64,000 bases of DNA, taken from the NCBI RefSeq assembly GCF_029433105.1, contig NZ_JARNTW010000027.1:1-64000 (forward strand), given 5' to 3'. The position numbers were made by a program, and so were the translations under genes. The stretch's first letter is position 1. Each line of letters begins with the position of its first letter. Source of the DNA: Runella sp. MFBS21. Lineage in GTDB: Bacteria > Bacteroidota > Bacteroidia > Cytophagales > Spirosomataceae. The notes under the pieces are model-generated. The model made no database searches. It saw only the letters and a list, made by a program, of their open reading frames with translations, and had not been told where the DNA came from. Positions 25,467-34,795 of the stretch are shown here, piece after piece.

Positions 25467-26777
25467 TTATTTACTAAGTTTAATAAAATCTGACACAATA
25501 CCCCCATTCGTAATGCTCACGGCTTTAGTGGCTTTGCCTGTAGAGGGTGTATATTCATAATAGCCCGTTGTCTTGTCATCCGGAGTATTGTATTGGAAAT
25601 AAAACTTACCATCGTATTTGTAAGCATTAGGATAGCCAAACCCTGCTGTAAGCGGAATATCAGTAATGGGAGTTACGGTTTTAGCGTTCAAATCAAGTTT
25701 TACCCAACGCTGATTAGGAGAATAAAAAATAGAATTTCTCAACTCCAAAAATTCTGCTTCGGTAATCTTTCCCTGCGCATATTTAGTTACCAATTCTAAA
25801 ATACGAGCAGATTCAGACTGCGCAGAAATACAAGAATAAGCAATGCCATTAGCATCATAGATAGCACCAAGCATAAGCTGCACCAACAAGTTTTGTTGTC
25901 CAATCACATCTACGGGATTAAAACTATACGAGGGATCGAAATCGGTACTATTGGCTGGAATTTTAAGAATCTGAGGACGTGAGTATTTTGCAGCACGAGG
26001 CCCCATCTGCCCATCCAATCCATACGAGCCTTGGGTGAAAATATAGATATTTCCATTTTCATCTATCATTGGATGCTCATTTCCGCGTGTTATGGGATAT
26101 GTAGCATTTGGGAAAGAGATTGTTTTTTCCCACTGTTTGGTAGTCACATTGACCACTTCTACATACACGTCGGTAGCGTCATAATACTGAGAAGTCTTGG
26201 TATTGTCGGTCAACAAAGTCAAAAACAATCGATTATCCTGAGGACGATAAATGATCGTGCTGTAATAATTACGTTCATTGGCCGCGAATTTTTTGCCTTT
26301 TGACATATCAATATCCCCTAAATTTTCCATCGTCGTCGGATTGAAGAGGACCACCTTTCCATCGCTTCCCCATATGGTGTAGATACCTAAATTATCATTA
26401 ATAATTTGGACATTGTTGAGCCAATCTAACAATGGGATACTGGCAACTTCAGTCAACTTGCCATCCTTACCTACGGCTATTTTGGTGAGCGTTTTTTCGC
26501 CTTTAAGATTACTACCAAACATGAAGTTTTTCCACGTCGTTCGAGTATAGAAATAATTATAGGTAGATTTTGTCGTCATATCGACCACAGTATTTGCTGG
26601 TAATGTCTCAAAAAAACCAGCATAGTAAGTATAGCCGCCCGTTGATTCATTGACTGAAGCTACTACGTAGCCACTTTCTTTATAAAGTGATTCTTCGTCT
26701 TTGTCAATGTCTTTTTTATCACAAGAAGCCAATAACATTGATACTGCCGTCAAACTAAAAAGTATGTTTTTTTTCAT
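25467..26777 (-). CDS. DUF4374 surface lipoprotein of an iron/siderophore locus
   Basis: A 436-residue lipoprotein (lipobox ending LLASC). The repeated blade-like segments (NLGDIDMSKGKKF, QILKIPANSTDFD, RWVKLDLNAKTV) suggest a beta-propeller. The DUF4374 assignment is from family memory. The gene starts 2 bases after the TonB receptor stop, so they act together. In Bacteroides the XusABC xenosiderophore system pairs a TonB receptor with such a lipoprotein and a PepSY protein; by analogy this protein would capture siderophore at the surface. Confidence 0.75.
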   Translation of the reverse strand: MKKNILFSLTAVSMLLASCDKKDIDKDEESLYKESGYVVASVNESTGGYTYYAGFFETLPANTVVDMTTKSTYNYFYTRTTWKNFMFGSNLKGEKTLTKIAVGKDGKLTEVASIPLLDWLNNVQIINDNLGIYTIWGSDGKVVLFNPTTMENLGDIDMSKGKKFAANERNYYSTIIYRPQDNRLFLTLLTDNTKTSQYYDATDVYVEVVNVTTKQWEKTISFPNATYPITRGNEHPMIDENGNIYIFTQGSYGLDGQMGPRAAKYSRPQILKIPANSTDFDPSYSFNPVDVIGQQNLLVQLMLGAIYDANGIAYSCISAQSESARILELVTKYAQGKITEAEFLELRNSIFYSPNQRWVKLDLNAKTVTPITDIPLTAGFGYPNAYKYDGKFYFQYNTPDDKTTGYYEYTPSTGKATKAVSITNGGIVSDFIKLSK

Positions 26778-26779
26778 TG

Positions 26780-29098
26780 CTAGAATTTATTGATTTCAAA
26801 AATTAGTTTCAGATTGTAATTGATACCTGCTCTTGGCACCAGAAAATTGTCAAACAATTGGGCATTCAAGACATTGTTTACATTAAAAGCAGCGGTAAGA
26901 GATTGCTTGGCCAATTTGTAAGAAGCACCCACATCTACCCTATGCTGAGTAGGAACAAACGAATCAGGAGAATTTTGATAAGTATCGTCCTGTCCAATTA
27001 AAATATGATTGAAGGGGGCTACATATTGATAAAAAACATAAGCCCTAAAGCGGTCAGCATTCCGAAAAAGGCTTGATTTTTGCCACTCAAGCTCTGTATT
27101 TCCAAAAAAAGTAGGGTTGTTAGGAAAGGTAGTCCCCTCTAAAAACGCATTGCGGGGATCCTTCAGGCTTGAAAACCGTTTGCGAAGTGCCGTAAGATTG
27201 CTTTTCCAAGTCCATGCTTTTTTATAATTCAAAATCAAATCGCCTTCTACCCCAAGCGTATTTACTTGATCAGCATTATCATAACGTTTCGTGATACTAC
27301 TGCCTAAGAAAATAATATCATACTGCTCGCGCCAAAAACCATTGATATTGGTATGTAATCTGAGGTCGTCAGATAGATGGGCATTGTTATAGCTCATTCC
27401 CAAATTTAGATTATCGCTACTTTCAGGCCGCAACTCGGTATTTCGAACAATATCGGCACCATTTCCCACAAATTGCTGGAATAATGGTATCAAAAAACCC
27501 CGCTCATAGGATGTTCTTACAAAAAGATTGTCGGAGAAATTATACTTTACGCCCACGTTCCAACTCGAAAAATTATCCTGTTTTTTTACCAATAAAAAAG
27601 TATTGTTTTCTGCACCATTTACCACATAATCAAATCTTTTGAGCGCACCCGAAAACGTTATATTCCGCCCTAGGATAGCCTCATATTGTAAGCCTGCGAT
27701 ATTTTTGGTCATGTATTGTGGAATCTCCAAATAATCTCGCTCGTTTTCTTCAAGTAGATAATTTTTGCCCGTGAGACGCTGGCTGGCATATAGATTAGAA
27801 AAAAGGATTTTGTGTTTGGACGTCAATGCATACGTAAGCGTGGTACGATTTATCCAGTTGTCATAATTAGTAGTATTATATGACTTACTAACGTACTCTC
27901 CTGGGATAGATCTCCCAACTATTTTTCCACTCCAACTATACTCATTGGCAGTAGTATCTACATAATCAAGGGTCTGATAACTATAACTTGCGATATTGCT
28001 AAGCTGTAATCGCTCCTTCAAAAAAGACTTATTGTATTTAAGAGAAGCAGAATAATTTTCTGCGGTATATTTGGCTTCTCCGATAGCGGTCGTCGTAATT
28101 CGAGCTCCATTTTGTAGTTCTTTAAAACCCGTAGAATAGTTGGCTGTGAAGCGAACCTCATCAGCCCATTTTTTACTATGCACCCCAAAACTCAATCCTC
28201 CAAACCACATGCCGTACGCATCATGAAACCGCCGTACTGTTTCGACACGATTTTTTTCAAATACCAATGCCTTCATCGTATAGCTATTGTCTGAATAGTT
28301 ATAGCTTGCATTGGCATTGACAAAAAAGTTGTTTTTATTGGCTAACCCGACTTCTACATCAGCCAAATGAGTATTAAACGATCCTACACTATACGACGCT
28401 CTTAGGTGAGAATGTGCCTTCTGTTCGGTAATGATGTTGATAGCACCTCCCATCGCATCGGTACCCACATCCACCGGTAACACGCCTTTAAAAACATCCA
28501 CCCGTTTGATATTGCTAAGGGGCAGGGTGGATATATCAAAATTGGGATACAAAAATTCCATAGGCAAGCCATCGATGTATACTCTTACGGCATTGCCTCT
28601 CATGCCATTGATCGAGATGTCAGACTTTTCGCCCAAGCTGCTAGAGCGCCTTATTCTCACTCCTGAGATTCGATCTGCAACGTCTGTCAAGAGACTATTT
28701 TGAGTAATTACCTCCTTTATATCAATACTTTTAACAGAAATGGCTTTTTGCTGTTGGAGGTTGGATTGTTTTTCAGCAGCTACCACCACTTCACTTAATT
28801 CATGGATAGCCTCTACCAATTTGACGTTTTCGGTAATGCTCGGCTGCTTAATGGAAATCGTTTTAGTTTGGCTTTGGAATCCAACAAAACTAAACTCAAC
28901 TTCATATTCCCCATACGGAATATCTTTCATTTGATAATTTCCCTGTTGATCCGAAGCAGTTGCAAATTTTGTATTTTTCAAAGTTACCGTCACAAAAGGC
29001 AATGCCTCAGCATGGCTACTTTGTATTACGCCTTTTAGGGTAGCACGTTGTGCTATCACTAATAAAGGACATATCCAAAACAATAAACAGTATTTCAT
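26780..29098 (-). CDS. TonB-dependent receptor (iron/siderophore type)
   Basis: A 772-residue outer-membrane receptor. Signal peptide to about residue 16, then a carboxypeptidase-regulatory-like beta domain (LKGVIQSSHAEALPFVTVTL; NYQMKDIPYGEYEVEFSFVGF), the plug (ISGVRIRRSSSLGEKSDISINGMRG; VDVGTDAMGGAINIIT), and a 22-strand-type barrel ending INYNLKLIFEINKF. It is first in the minus-strand unit, facing a candidate operator and the divergent membrane genes. Siderophore uptake is inferred from the neighbours. Confidence 0.88.
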   Translation of the reverse strand: MKYCLLFWICPLLVIAQRATLKGVIQSSHAEALPFVTVTLKNTKFATASDQQGNYQMKDIPYGEYEVEFSFVGFQSQTKTISIKQPSITENVKLVEAIHELSEVVVAAEKQSNLQQQKAISVKSIDIKEVITQNSLLTDVADRISGVRIRRSSSLGEKSDISINGMRGNAVRVYIDGLPMEFLYPNFDISTLPLSNIKRVDVFKGVLPVDVGTDAMGGAINIITEQKAHSHLRASYSVGSFNTHLADVEVGLANKNNFFVNANASYNYSDNSYTMKALVFEKNRVETVRRFHDAYGMWFGGLSFGVHSKKWADEVRFTANYSTGFKELQNGARITTTAIGEAKYTAENYSASLKYNKSFLKERLQLSNIASYSYQTLDYVDTTANEYSWSGKIVGRSIPGEYVSKSYNTTNYDNWINRTTLTYALTSKHKILFSNLYASQRLTGKNYLLEENERDYLEIPQYMTKNIAGLQYEAILGRNITFSGALKRFDYVVNGAENNTFLLVKKQDNFSSWNVGVKYNFSDNLFVRTSYERGFLIPLFQQFVGNGADIVRNTELRPESSDNLNLGMSYNNAHLSDDLRLHTNINGFWREQYDIIFLGSSITKRYDNADQVNTLGVEGDLILNYKKAWTWKSNLTALRKRFSSLKDPRNAFLEGTTFPNNPTFFGNTELEWQKSSLFRNADRFRAYVFYQYVAPFNHILIGQDDTYQNSPDSFVPTQHRVDVGASYKLAKQSLTAAFNVNNVLNAQLFDNFLVPRAGINYNLKLIFEINKF

Positions 29099-29157
29099 AT
29101 AGAAGGCATTTTGTGCTGCAATGGCATCTTTTTTGATTTTGCGTCAAAATTATTTAT

Positions 29158-29180
29158 TTATTTGGACTTTGTCTAAATAA
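29158..29180. promoter_or_regulatory. Candidate iron-regulator operator (23-bp dyad) in the divergent promoter region
   Basis: TTATTTGGAC (29158-29167) and GTCTAAATAA (29171-29180) are inverted halves with 9 of 10 positions matching across a TTT centre. The site lies midway between the TonB receptor and the first membrane gene and has the A/T-flanked GAC...GTC shape of Fur/DtxR-type boxes. CAAAATTA at 29145-29152 (minus-strand TAATTTTG) just beside it could be the receptor's -7 element. Regulator identity is inference. Confidence 0.6.
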
Positions 29181-29206
29181 AATTAATATTTGTAAAAATT
29201 TTTCTC

Positions 29207-29506
29207 ATGATTGCTCTATATCTATCTTTTATTGGCACTTTATTGTACTATACCAAGTCAAAATATTCGACAGCTAGCATACGTTCGTATTTCCCGGCTT
29301 TTCCTACTTGGGTGGGTGGTGCCATTTTATTAATAGCAGTAGGACTAAATTACCGACAATGGGGCGCTCCCAACGGGCTCCTTATCTCATCAGTCATGCT
29401 TCCCTTTGTTTGTAGTATTGTACCCTTAGTAGCTCATTTACCGAGGCGCATCTCCATTGCCCTTATTATATTATTTCACGTTTGTTTCATCATATCTCTA
29501 TTTTGA
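29207..29506 (+). CDS. Small membrane protein of the iron locus (DUF3325-like)
   Basis: A 99-residue membrane protein with three hydrophobic segments (MIALYLSFIGTLLYY, VGGAILLIAVGLNY, RISIALIILFHVCFIISLF). In many bacteria PepSY iron permeases are accompanied by small DUF3325 and DUF3649 membrane proteins; size and place fit DUF3325, but similarity was judged by eye only. The next ATG is two bases after its stop. Confidence 0.6.
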   Translation: MIALYLSFIGTLLYYTKSKYSTASIRSYFPAFPTWVGGAILLIAVGLNYRQWGAPNGLLISSVMLPFVCSIVPLVAHLPRRISIALIILFHVCFIISLF

Positions 29507-29507
29507 T

Positions 29508-29789
29508 ATGCCTGCAAAAAAAGAGTACTTATCATCCTCACCCCAAAAAGCATTAAAAGTATCAGCTGCTATTTTGGGCGGCTATTTCGTTTCAGCGAGT
29601 TTTCATTTGATGCTTGCTTCTATCACAGGGCATAAAGAAATCATTATGCTTACTTCCACCTTTAGTTTGTTCTTGATGTGGGGAATTGTGATGATTGCTA
29701 CCTTTTTAGCTCACAATGGATGGAAAATATGGGGGCTATATCTAGGGCTAACGTTTTTGTTCCTTCTCCTCACTTATCTTACCAAATAA
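29508..29789 (+). CDS. Small membrane protein of the iron locus (DUF3649-like)
   Basis: A 93-residue membrane protein with three hydrophobic segments (ALKVSAAILGGYFVSASFHL, TFSLFLMWGIVMIATFLAH, LYLGLTFLFLLLTYL), matching the DUF3649 iron-uptake protein outline. The frame is open further upstream, but the ATG at 29508 directly after the previous stop is chosen. One base separates it from the PepSY gene, so the three are co-translated. Confidence 0.65.
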   Translation: MPAKKEYLSSSPQKALKVSAAILGGYFVSASFHLMLASITGHKEIIMLTSTFSLFLMWGIVMIATFLAHNGWKIWGLYLGLTFLFLLLTYLTK

Positions 29790-29790
29790 T

Positions 29791-31386
29791 ATGAAACTTA
29801 AAGGTCTAGGCACGCGTGCCTACAACATCCTATTTCATACTCATACAGTTTCTGGAATAGTAATTAGCGTAGCGCTATACATTATTTTTTTTGCGGGAGC
29901 CTTTACCCTTTTTAGAGATGAGTTTTATCAGTGGGAAAATCCGCAAGCACGGATAAAAGCCCCCGAAAACATCAATCTTGAGAAAACATTAGAAATACTC
30001 GGCAAAAAGATTCCTAATATAGACTGGAACGACGATTTGAGATTGACAATGCCTTCGTCAGAGGCTCCTCATATCAACGTATTTGGACACCTACAACACA
30101 AAAAAGGAGAAGCCGAACAGCATTTTGAAGCACGTATTCATCCCTTCAATTTTGAGGTTCAAGAAGGAGAAATAAGTACCATAGGCGAGACCCTTTATCG
30201 GCTTCATTTTTTGGATCAAATCCCTTTACTTGGAAGATACATTGCCGGATTTGTGTCTTTATTTTTTTTGTTTGCTAGTCTTACTGGAATACTCATTCAT
30301 TGGCGCAATATCTTGACTAAATTTTGGGGAATATCCTTCAAAAACAGCCTAAAACAAATATGGACTAATTCGCATACGGTTTTAGGATTGCTAGGTTTAC
30401 CTTTTCAAATGATGTATGCCGTCACGGGAGCGTTTTATATGCTTTTGATCCTGATTCTTTTACCAGCCGTAATGGTATTTTATAAGGGCGATACCCAAAA
30501 AGTATATGCCTTGGTACAGCCAGGTCTTGATGTTAAATATGATGAAAAATCTCCTATCAGTGATAATACTCAAGCTGTGCTGAAGCTATATAAAAAAGCC
30601 AAAGAAACCTACCCAGACTTATCAGTATGGTATATTAGTTTTAAAAACCTCCAAAAAGCCGACGGTACCCTTACTATTTACTTCAAACACAAATCCCCCA
30701 ATCAGTTTGATCTTTATGGCGCAGTTGGGTACCGACTCGCAAGCGGAGAACAATTGTACGAGATGATTCCGGGTAAAAACAAAAATTATGTGCAACAAGT
30801 AATCGGTGGCATAGGTCAACTGCACTTTGCCACTTTTGGAGGTATATTGGTCAAAGTTATTTATTTTTTTATGGCACTTTTGACGTGCTTTGTCATTATT
30901 AGTGGCGTATTACTTTGGAAAGAAGCACGAAAGAATAAAAATTATACCCTCCAACAGCAGCGTTTTCATCACAGAGTAACTTTGATTTATCTAGCTATTT
31001 GTCTAAGCTTATTTCCGGCTACTCCGGTGCTTTTTATGGCCGAACTCCTCATTCCTCAAAGCTCCACCCACGTTTTTTGGGTCAATACTACTTTTTTCGG
31101 CGTTTGGCTTGCGCTCTTCGGAATGGGTCTAGTAAGCCAATTAGAAAGTAAAATGACCCGCTTTTATTTATTAATAGGAGGCATACTTTCGTTGGGCATC
31201 CCCCTGACCAACGGCCTAATAACGGGAGATTGGGTATGGGTTTCCTTTTCTCAAAAACAATACTATGTATTTGCGACCGACATAGTATGGCTCATGATAG
31301 GTGTATTTGCTTGTTTTATTGGGGTTTCTATTTCCTCTAAAAAGCAACACCATCCCTCAAAAACAAAATCCTTGCAAACTACCTGA
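29791..31386 (+). CDS. PepSY-domain membrane permease/reductase of the iron locus
   Basis: A 531-residue inner-membrane protein of the PepSY_TM family (PiuB/XusC-like). N-terminal helix with the HTVSGIVISVALYIIFF motif, a large periplasmic stretch, GILIHWRNI, LGLLGLPFQMMYAVTGAFYML, and three to four more C-terminal helices; the many membrane His residues suggest haem or ferric-siderophore handling. It closes the plus-strand unit and is followed by an 11-bp bidirectional terminator. Confidence 0.85.
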   Translation: MKLKGLGTRAYNILFHTHTVSGIVISVALYIIFFAGAFTLFRDEFYQWENPQARIKAPENINLEKTLEILGKKIPNIDWNDDLRLTMPSSEAPHINVFGHLQHKKGEAEQHFEARIHPFNFEVQEGEISTIGETLYRLHFLDQIPLLGRYIAGFVSLFFLFASLTGILIHWRNILTKFWGISFKNSLKQIWTNSHTVLGLLGLPFQMMYAVTGAFYMLLILILLPAVMVFYKGDTQKVYALVQPGLDVKYDEKSPISDNTQAVLKLYKKAKETYPDLSVWYISFKNLQKADGTLTIYFKHKSPNQFDLYGAVGYRLASGEQLYEMIPGKNKNYVQQVIGGIGQLHFATFGGILVKVIYFFMALLTCFVIISGVLLWKEARKNKNYTLQQQRFHHRVTLIYLAICLSLFPATPVLFMAELLIPQSSTHVFWVNTTFFGVWLALFGMGLVSQLESKMTRFYLLIGGILSLGIPLTNGLITGDWVWVSFSQKQYYVFATDIVWLMIGVFACFIGVSISSKKQHHPSKTKSLQTT

Positions 31387-31413
31387 TGGGTTTGTTTGTT
31401 GTATTTTATAACA

Positions 31414-31450
31414 CTACAAAGGCCAGGCATAGATTGCCCGGCCTTTGTAG
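31414..31450. terminator. Bidirectional terminator between the iron locus and the PUL
   Basis: CTACAAAGGCC (31414-31424) and GGCCTTTGTAG (31440-31450) form a perfect 11-bp stem with inner GGC/GCC pairing. It separates the convergent PepSY gene and the last PUL gene. Confidence 0.8.
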
Positions 31451-31505
31451 CGTATTTGTGTACGATATATTTATCAAATGCTTCTAACCATAGAGCGCCC
31501 TATTC

Positions 31506-33044
31506 TCATTTTATCACTTTCAATACCACCACCGAATAGGCAGGAATTGTCAACTTTAGCACACCTTTTTCGAGTTTTGCGCCCGAAAAGTCTTTGATAC
31601 TTACTTTATTGGGTTGTTCAAAAGTATTGTGATCACTGATTTTGGAAGAAGCCAAAATTTGCCCCGATACTTTTGAAAAGTCTTCGCCCCGTAAATTGAT
31701 AGTCACCTCGTGCACTTTGGTATAGTCGATATTGGTCAACGAAATATTTACCGCATTTTGGGCGTCTTTGGAAGCCGATACCGAAACCGCAGTTAGTTTT
31801 TTACCATTAAATTCATAGGAAGGGGCTTCGATGTCAATCGGAATCAACTTTGCGTCTTGATGTACATTGTACATTTTCATGACATGGTAGGTGGGAGTCA
31901 AAAGCATTTTTTCTTCATTGGTCAGAATCACCGCTTGCAGTACATTCACAATCTGTGCAAGATTGGCACCTTTTACTCTATCCGCATGATTGTTGAAAAT
32001 ATTGAGGGTAAGACCTGCTATCATAGCATCGCGCATGGTATTTTGCTGGTACAAAAACCCTGGATTGGTTCCTTCTTCCACATTGTACCACCCCCCCCAC
32101 TCATCTACAATCAAGGCTACTTTTTTGGCAGGGTCATACTTATCCATGATTGTACTGTGACCTTTGATAAACTCGTCCATTTTCCAAGCTTCGTCCATGG
32201 TCTTGAAATATTGAGCTTCACTAAAACCTACTGAGGGTCCTTTATCGCCCCAACTCAACACCGAATAATGGTGCAGCGCCACTCCCTGCATCATGTTATG
32301 AGGAATGTTTTTCATCAACGTTTCGGTCCAGTCATATTGGCCGTCGCTCGCACCCGAAGCTATTTTGTAAAGTTTGGCATCTTTATGATCTGACATAAAC
32401 GTAGCATATTGACGGTAGATATTTGAATAGTATTCAGCGGTCATATTGCCTCCACAGCCCCAAGCTTCATTGCCCACACCCCACAATTTCACATTCCAAG
32501 GCGTTTCGCGTCCATTTTTTTTCCTCAATTCTGACATAGGACTACCCGCAGGGTGATTGACATAGGTCACCCAATCGGCCAAATCTTTCACAGTACCGCT
32601 TCCTACATTACCTGCCAAATAAGGCTCTGCTCCTATCCGCTCGCACATATCCAAAAAATCATGGGTTCCAAAACTATTATCTTCTGTCACGCCTCCCCAC
32701 CAGATATTGACCATCTTGGGGCGATTAGCTTTGGGGCCGATACCATCTTTCCATTGATAGGCATCAGCAAAACAACCTCCAGGCCAACGTAAATTAGGGA
32801 CTTTCAGGTCTCTAAGCGCCTGAATTACATCGTTACGAACACCCGCAGTATTGGGAATCTTGGTATTTCCTTCGCCTACGTACATCCCACCATAAATACA
32901 TTTTCCCAAATGCTCCGCAAAGTGTCCATAAATATGCTTATTGATTTGAGTTTTAGCCAAATCAGTATTTAGCGTAACTTTTGTCTGAGCCAAAACTGCC
33001 AAGGCTCCACAAACGAGCATAATTGATAAAAATCCTTTTTTCAC
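31506..33044 (-). CDS. GH51 alpha-L-arabinofuranosidase (short form)
   Basis: A 512-residue exported retaining arabinofuranosidase that removes arabinose from arabinoxylan. Signal peptide ends VLAQ. The TIM barrel shows HIYGHFAEHLG, the acid/base Glu193 in WGVGNEAWG and the nucleophile Glu315 in LIVDEWGGWY, followed by the C-terminal beta domain. The start codon is GTG, in a good MKKGFL-type context. It is the last gene of the PUL and is separated from GH10 by a probable terminator. A second, longer GH51 lies 20 kb upstream. Confidence 0.9.
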   Translation of the reverse strand: MKKGFLSIMLVCGALAVLAQTKVTLNTDLAKTQINKHIYGHFAEHLGKCIYGGMYVGEGNTKIPNTAGVRNDVIQALRDLKVPNLRWPGGCFADAYQWKDGIGPKANRPKMVNIWWGGVTEDNSFGTHDFLDMCERIGAEPYLAGNVGSGTVKDLADWVTYVNHPAGSPMSELRKKNGRETPWNVKLWGVGNEAWGCGGNMTAEYYSNIYRQYATFMSDHKDAKLYKIASGASDGQYDWTETLMKNIPHNMMQGVALHHYSVLSWGDKGPSVGFSEAQYFKTMDEAWKMDEFIKGHSTIMDKYDPAKKVALIVDEWGGWYNVEEGTNPGFLYQQNTMRDAMIAGLTLNIFNNHADRVKGANLAQIVNVLQAVILTNEEKMLLTPTYHVMKMYNVHQDAKLIPIDIEAPSYEFNGKKLTAVSVSASKDAQNAVNISLTNIDYTKVHEVTINLRGEDFSKVSGQILASSKISDHNTFEQPNKVSIKDFSGAKLEKGVLKLTIPAYSVVVLKVIK

Positions 33045-33109
33045 TGAATCAATGAGTTAGTTTAACAAAATCATTTCAAAAACTTCGTGTCAAAACGACA
33101 CATTTCGTA

Positions 33110-33141
33110 CTAAAAAAAGAGGAGCGCCATACGCTCACTCC
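33110..33141 (-). terminator. Probable terminator after the GH10 gene (minus strand)
   Basis: On the minus strand GAGCG-TATGG-CGCTC forms a short hairpin followed by CTCTTTTTTT, 60 bases past the GH10 stop. The stem is short, so read-through into GH51 is possible. Confidence 0.55.
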
Positions 33142-33200
33142 AAAAATAACTTATCTATCTATTAATCCAATAAAATATCAGTAAAATTACAAATCCTTCC

Positions 33201-34301
33201 TCACTTTTTCAATCCTATTACCTTATAAAAAGCGGGTTTGGGCTGGTTGTTGCGGTCAAAAAGCAAGGGGTAATTCGTCCGTCCGCGAACGGGCCAGCCA
33301 TTGAGCCAGCTATTCCCGTCATTGACACCCCAAAATGTAACGCGTGTAACTTTGTCTTTATGTTTCAAAAACAATTTAAAAAGAGCTTCATAATCGGCAG
33401 CTAATTGCTGCTGTACTTCATCAGGCAATCCTGCTGTGTAAGGATTTAAAGTGGGATCACTACCCATCCGTTGATTGACGTCGGCACCTTGAAAATTGCG
33501 CGGCAACACTTCAATGTCAAGCTCAGTAAACATTACCTTTAATCCCAGCGCAGCATATTGCATAATACTTTCTTCAATGTCTTTAAAAGGCACTTTGCCC
33601 ACGTGCCAATGTCCCTGAATCCCCACGCCGTCGATGCGGGCACCAGAAGCCTGTACTTTTTTGATAAGTTCAATACAGCCGGCGCGCTTGGCAGGTTGCT
33701 CGTTGTTATAATCGTTGTAGTACAGTTCCACGTTGGGGGCAGCTTGTTGCGTGAGTCGGAAGGCTTCGGCGATGTACCCTTCACCGAGATAATCCAGAAA
33801 AACGGTTTTGCGCAACGTACCATCTTCATTCAAGGCTTCATTGACCACATCCCACGAAAAGATATTGTCCTTGTAGCGGCTTGCTACGGTTTTGATGTGG
33901 TCATTGAAAAATGTTTGAATCGAATCTTTGCTGCGAATGCCCCGAATGAACGACGGCAATTGACTATGCCAAATGAGCGTGTGACCGTTGATTTTGATGT
34001 TGTGTTTTTTACCAAACTCAACAAGTTTATCGGGTACAACAAAATCATAGGTATCCCATTTGGGATGAATCAGCGCCGATTTCATGACGTTTTCGGGCGT
34101 TGCCATGTTAAACTGACTCACAATAAACGCAGTCATGGCAGGATCGCGCTCCTCAATTTGGCTATTGTTCAGTGCCGTCCCGATGCCAAAATCATTTTTA
34201 AAAGCATCTTTCAAGGACGGAATAGATTGGGAAAACCCAGAGATTGCTCCCATTATCAGGATGGCCGTACTTACAGCCCTAATATTTCTCTTTGAAATCA
34301 T
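33201..34301 (-). CDS. GH10 endo-1,4-beta-xylanase
   Basis: A 366-residue exported xylanase that cuts the beta-1,4-xylan backbone, the key enzyme pointing to a xylan target. Signal peptide (to about FSQS) and a single GH10 barrel of normal length: ATPENVMKS, GHTLIWHSQLPSF, acid/base Glu155 in WDVVNEALN, nucleophile Glu260 in MFTELDIEVL, and the closing TFWGVNDGNSWL. No carbohydrate-binding module is attached. It sits between a hairpin and a terminator near the 3' end of the locus. Confidence 0.95.
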   Translation of the reverse strand: MISKRNIRAVSTAILIMGAISGFSQSIPSLKDAFKNDFGIGTALNNSQIEERDPAMTAFIVSQFNMATPENVMKSALIHPKWDTYDFVVPDKLVEFGKKHNIKINGHTLIWHSQLPSFIRGIRSKDSIQTFFNDHIKTVASRYKDNIFSWDVVNEALNEDGTLRKTVFLDYLGEGYIAEAFRLTQQAAPNVELYYNDYNNEQPAKRAGCIELIKKVQASGARIDGVGIQGHWHVGKVPFKDIEESIMQYAALGLKVMFTELDIEVLPRNFQGADVNQRMGSDPTLNPYTAGLPDEVQQQLAADYEALFKLFLKHKDKVTRVTFWGVNDGNSWLNGWPVRGRTNYPLLFDRNNQPKPAFYKVIGLKK

Positions 34302-34331
34302 TGGATTATTAGGTTAGTTATGAATAAAGAA

Positions 34332-34371
34332 GTACCATTTAATCACGGAAAAACAGGAAATTAAATGGTAC
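34332..34371. other. 12-bp stem-loop between the small beta-rich gene and GH10
   Basis: GTACCATTTAAT (34332-34343) and ATTAAATGGTAC (34360-34371) pair perfectly across a 16-base loop. It lacks a strong T-tract on the minus strand. It may be an mRNA-processing or attenuation structure. Confidence 0.55.
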
Positions 34372-34378
34372 CCTTTCT

Positions 34379-34714
34379 TTACTGCTTGGCAAGCTTCATC
34401 TCGCCGCGTTCGCTTTTTACTACCAGTTCTTTTTCAGAAACCAGTTCGCCAGTGTAGCTCATTTTACGGTCGTTGAATGAGATAGAGTACGAAATCTTTT
34501 TACCCTCTACTTTGCCTTCTTCAATTTGGGCTTCGCCAAATTGCGTTTTCCACGTGCCAGTCAATTTGTCGCCTTCTACTTTGAAGGTATAATTGACCTC
34601 AAACGTACCGTTAGGCGTTTCGCGACTGCCTTTCCAGTTGCCGTCAATAGGGTTTTGAGCCATAGCGACGAAGCTGGCAATCGATAAAATCAGAGAAAAG
34701 AATAAGGTTTTCAT
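34379..34714 (-). CDS. Small exported beta-rich protein of the PUL
   Basis: A 111-residue exported protein (signal peptide ending AMAQ). The mature part alternates short strands and turns (GNWKGSRETPNGTFEVNY, DKLTGTWKTQFGEAQIEEG, YSISFNDRKMSYTGEL), resembling the small domain often fused or adjacent to glycan-degrading enzymes in Bacteroidota. No catalytic residues are evident. The ATG of MKTLFFS is used; the 27 codons upstream are not signal-like. It lies between GH43 and GH10 in the same direction. Confidence 0.7.
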   Translation of the reverse strand: MKTLFFSLILSIASFVAMAQNPIDGNWKGSRETPNGTFEVNYTFKVEGDKLTGTWKTQFGEAQIEEGKVEGKKISYSISFNDRKMSYTGELVSEKELVVKSERGEMKLAKQ

Positions 34715-34795
34715 TGTAAAAAATTGGGGGTTTTTGAGTGAAACATTTATTAAAAAAACAGTTATAAATTTGCTTATCAGCTCTATAAAGCACAA

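Noticed and set aside
33558-34295. A long plus-strand open frame (245 codons) opposite GH10
   Set aside because: It is an antisense shadow of a gene with complete catalytic motifs and shows no signal, domain or start context of its own.
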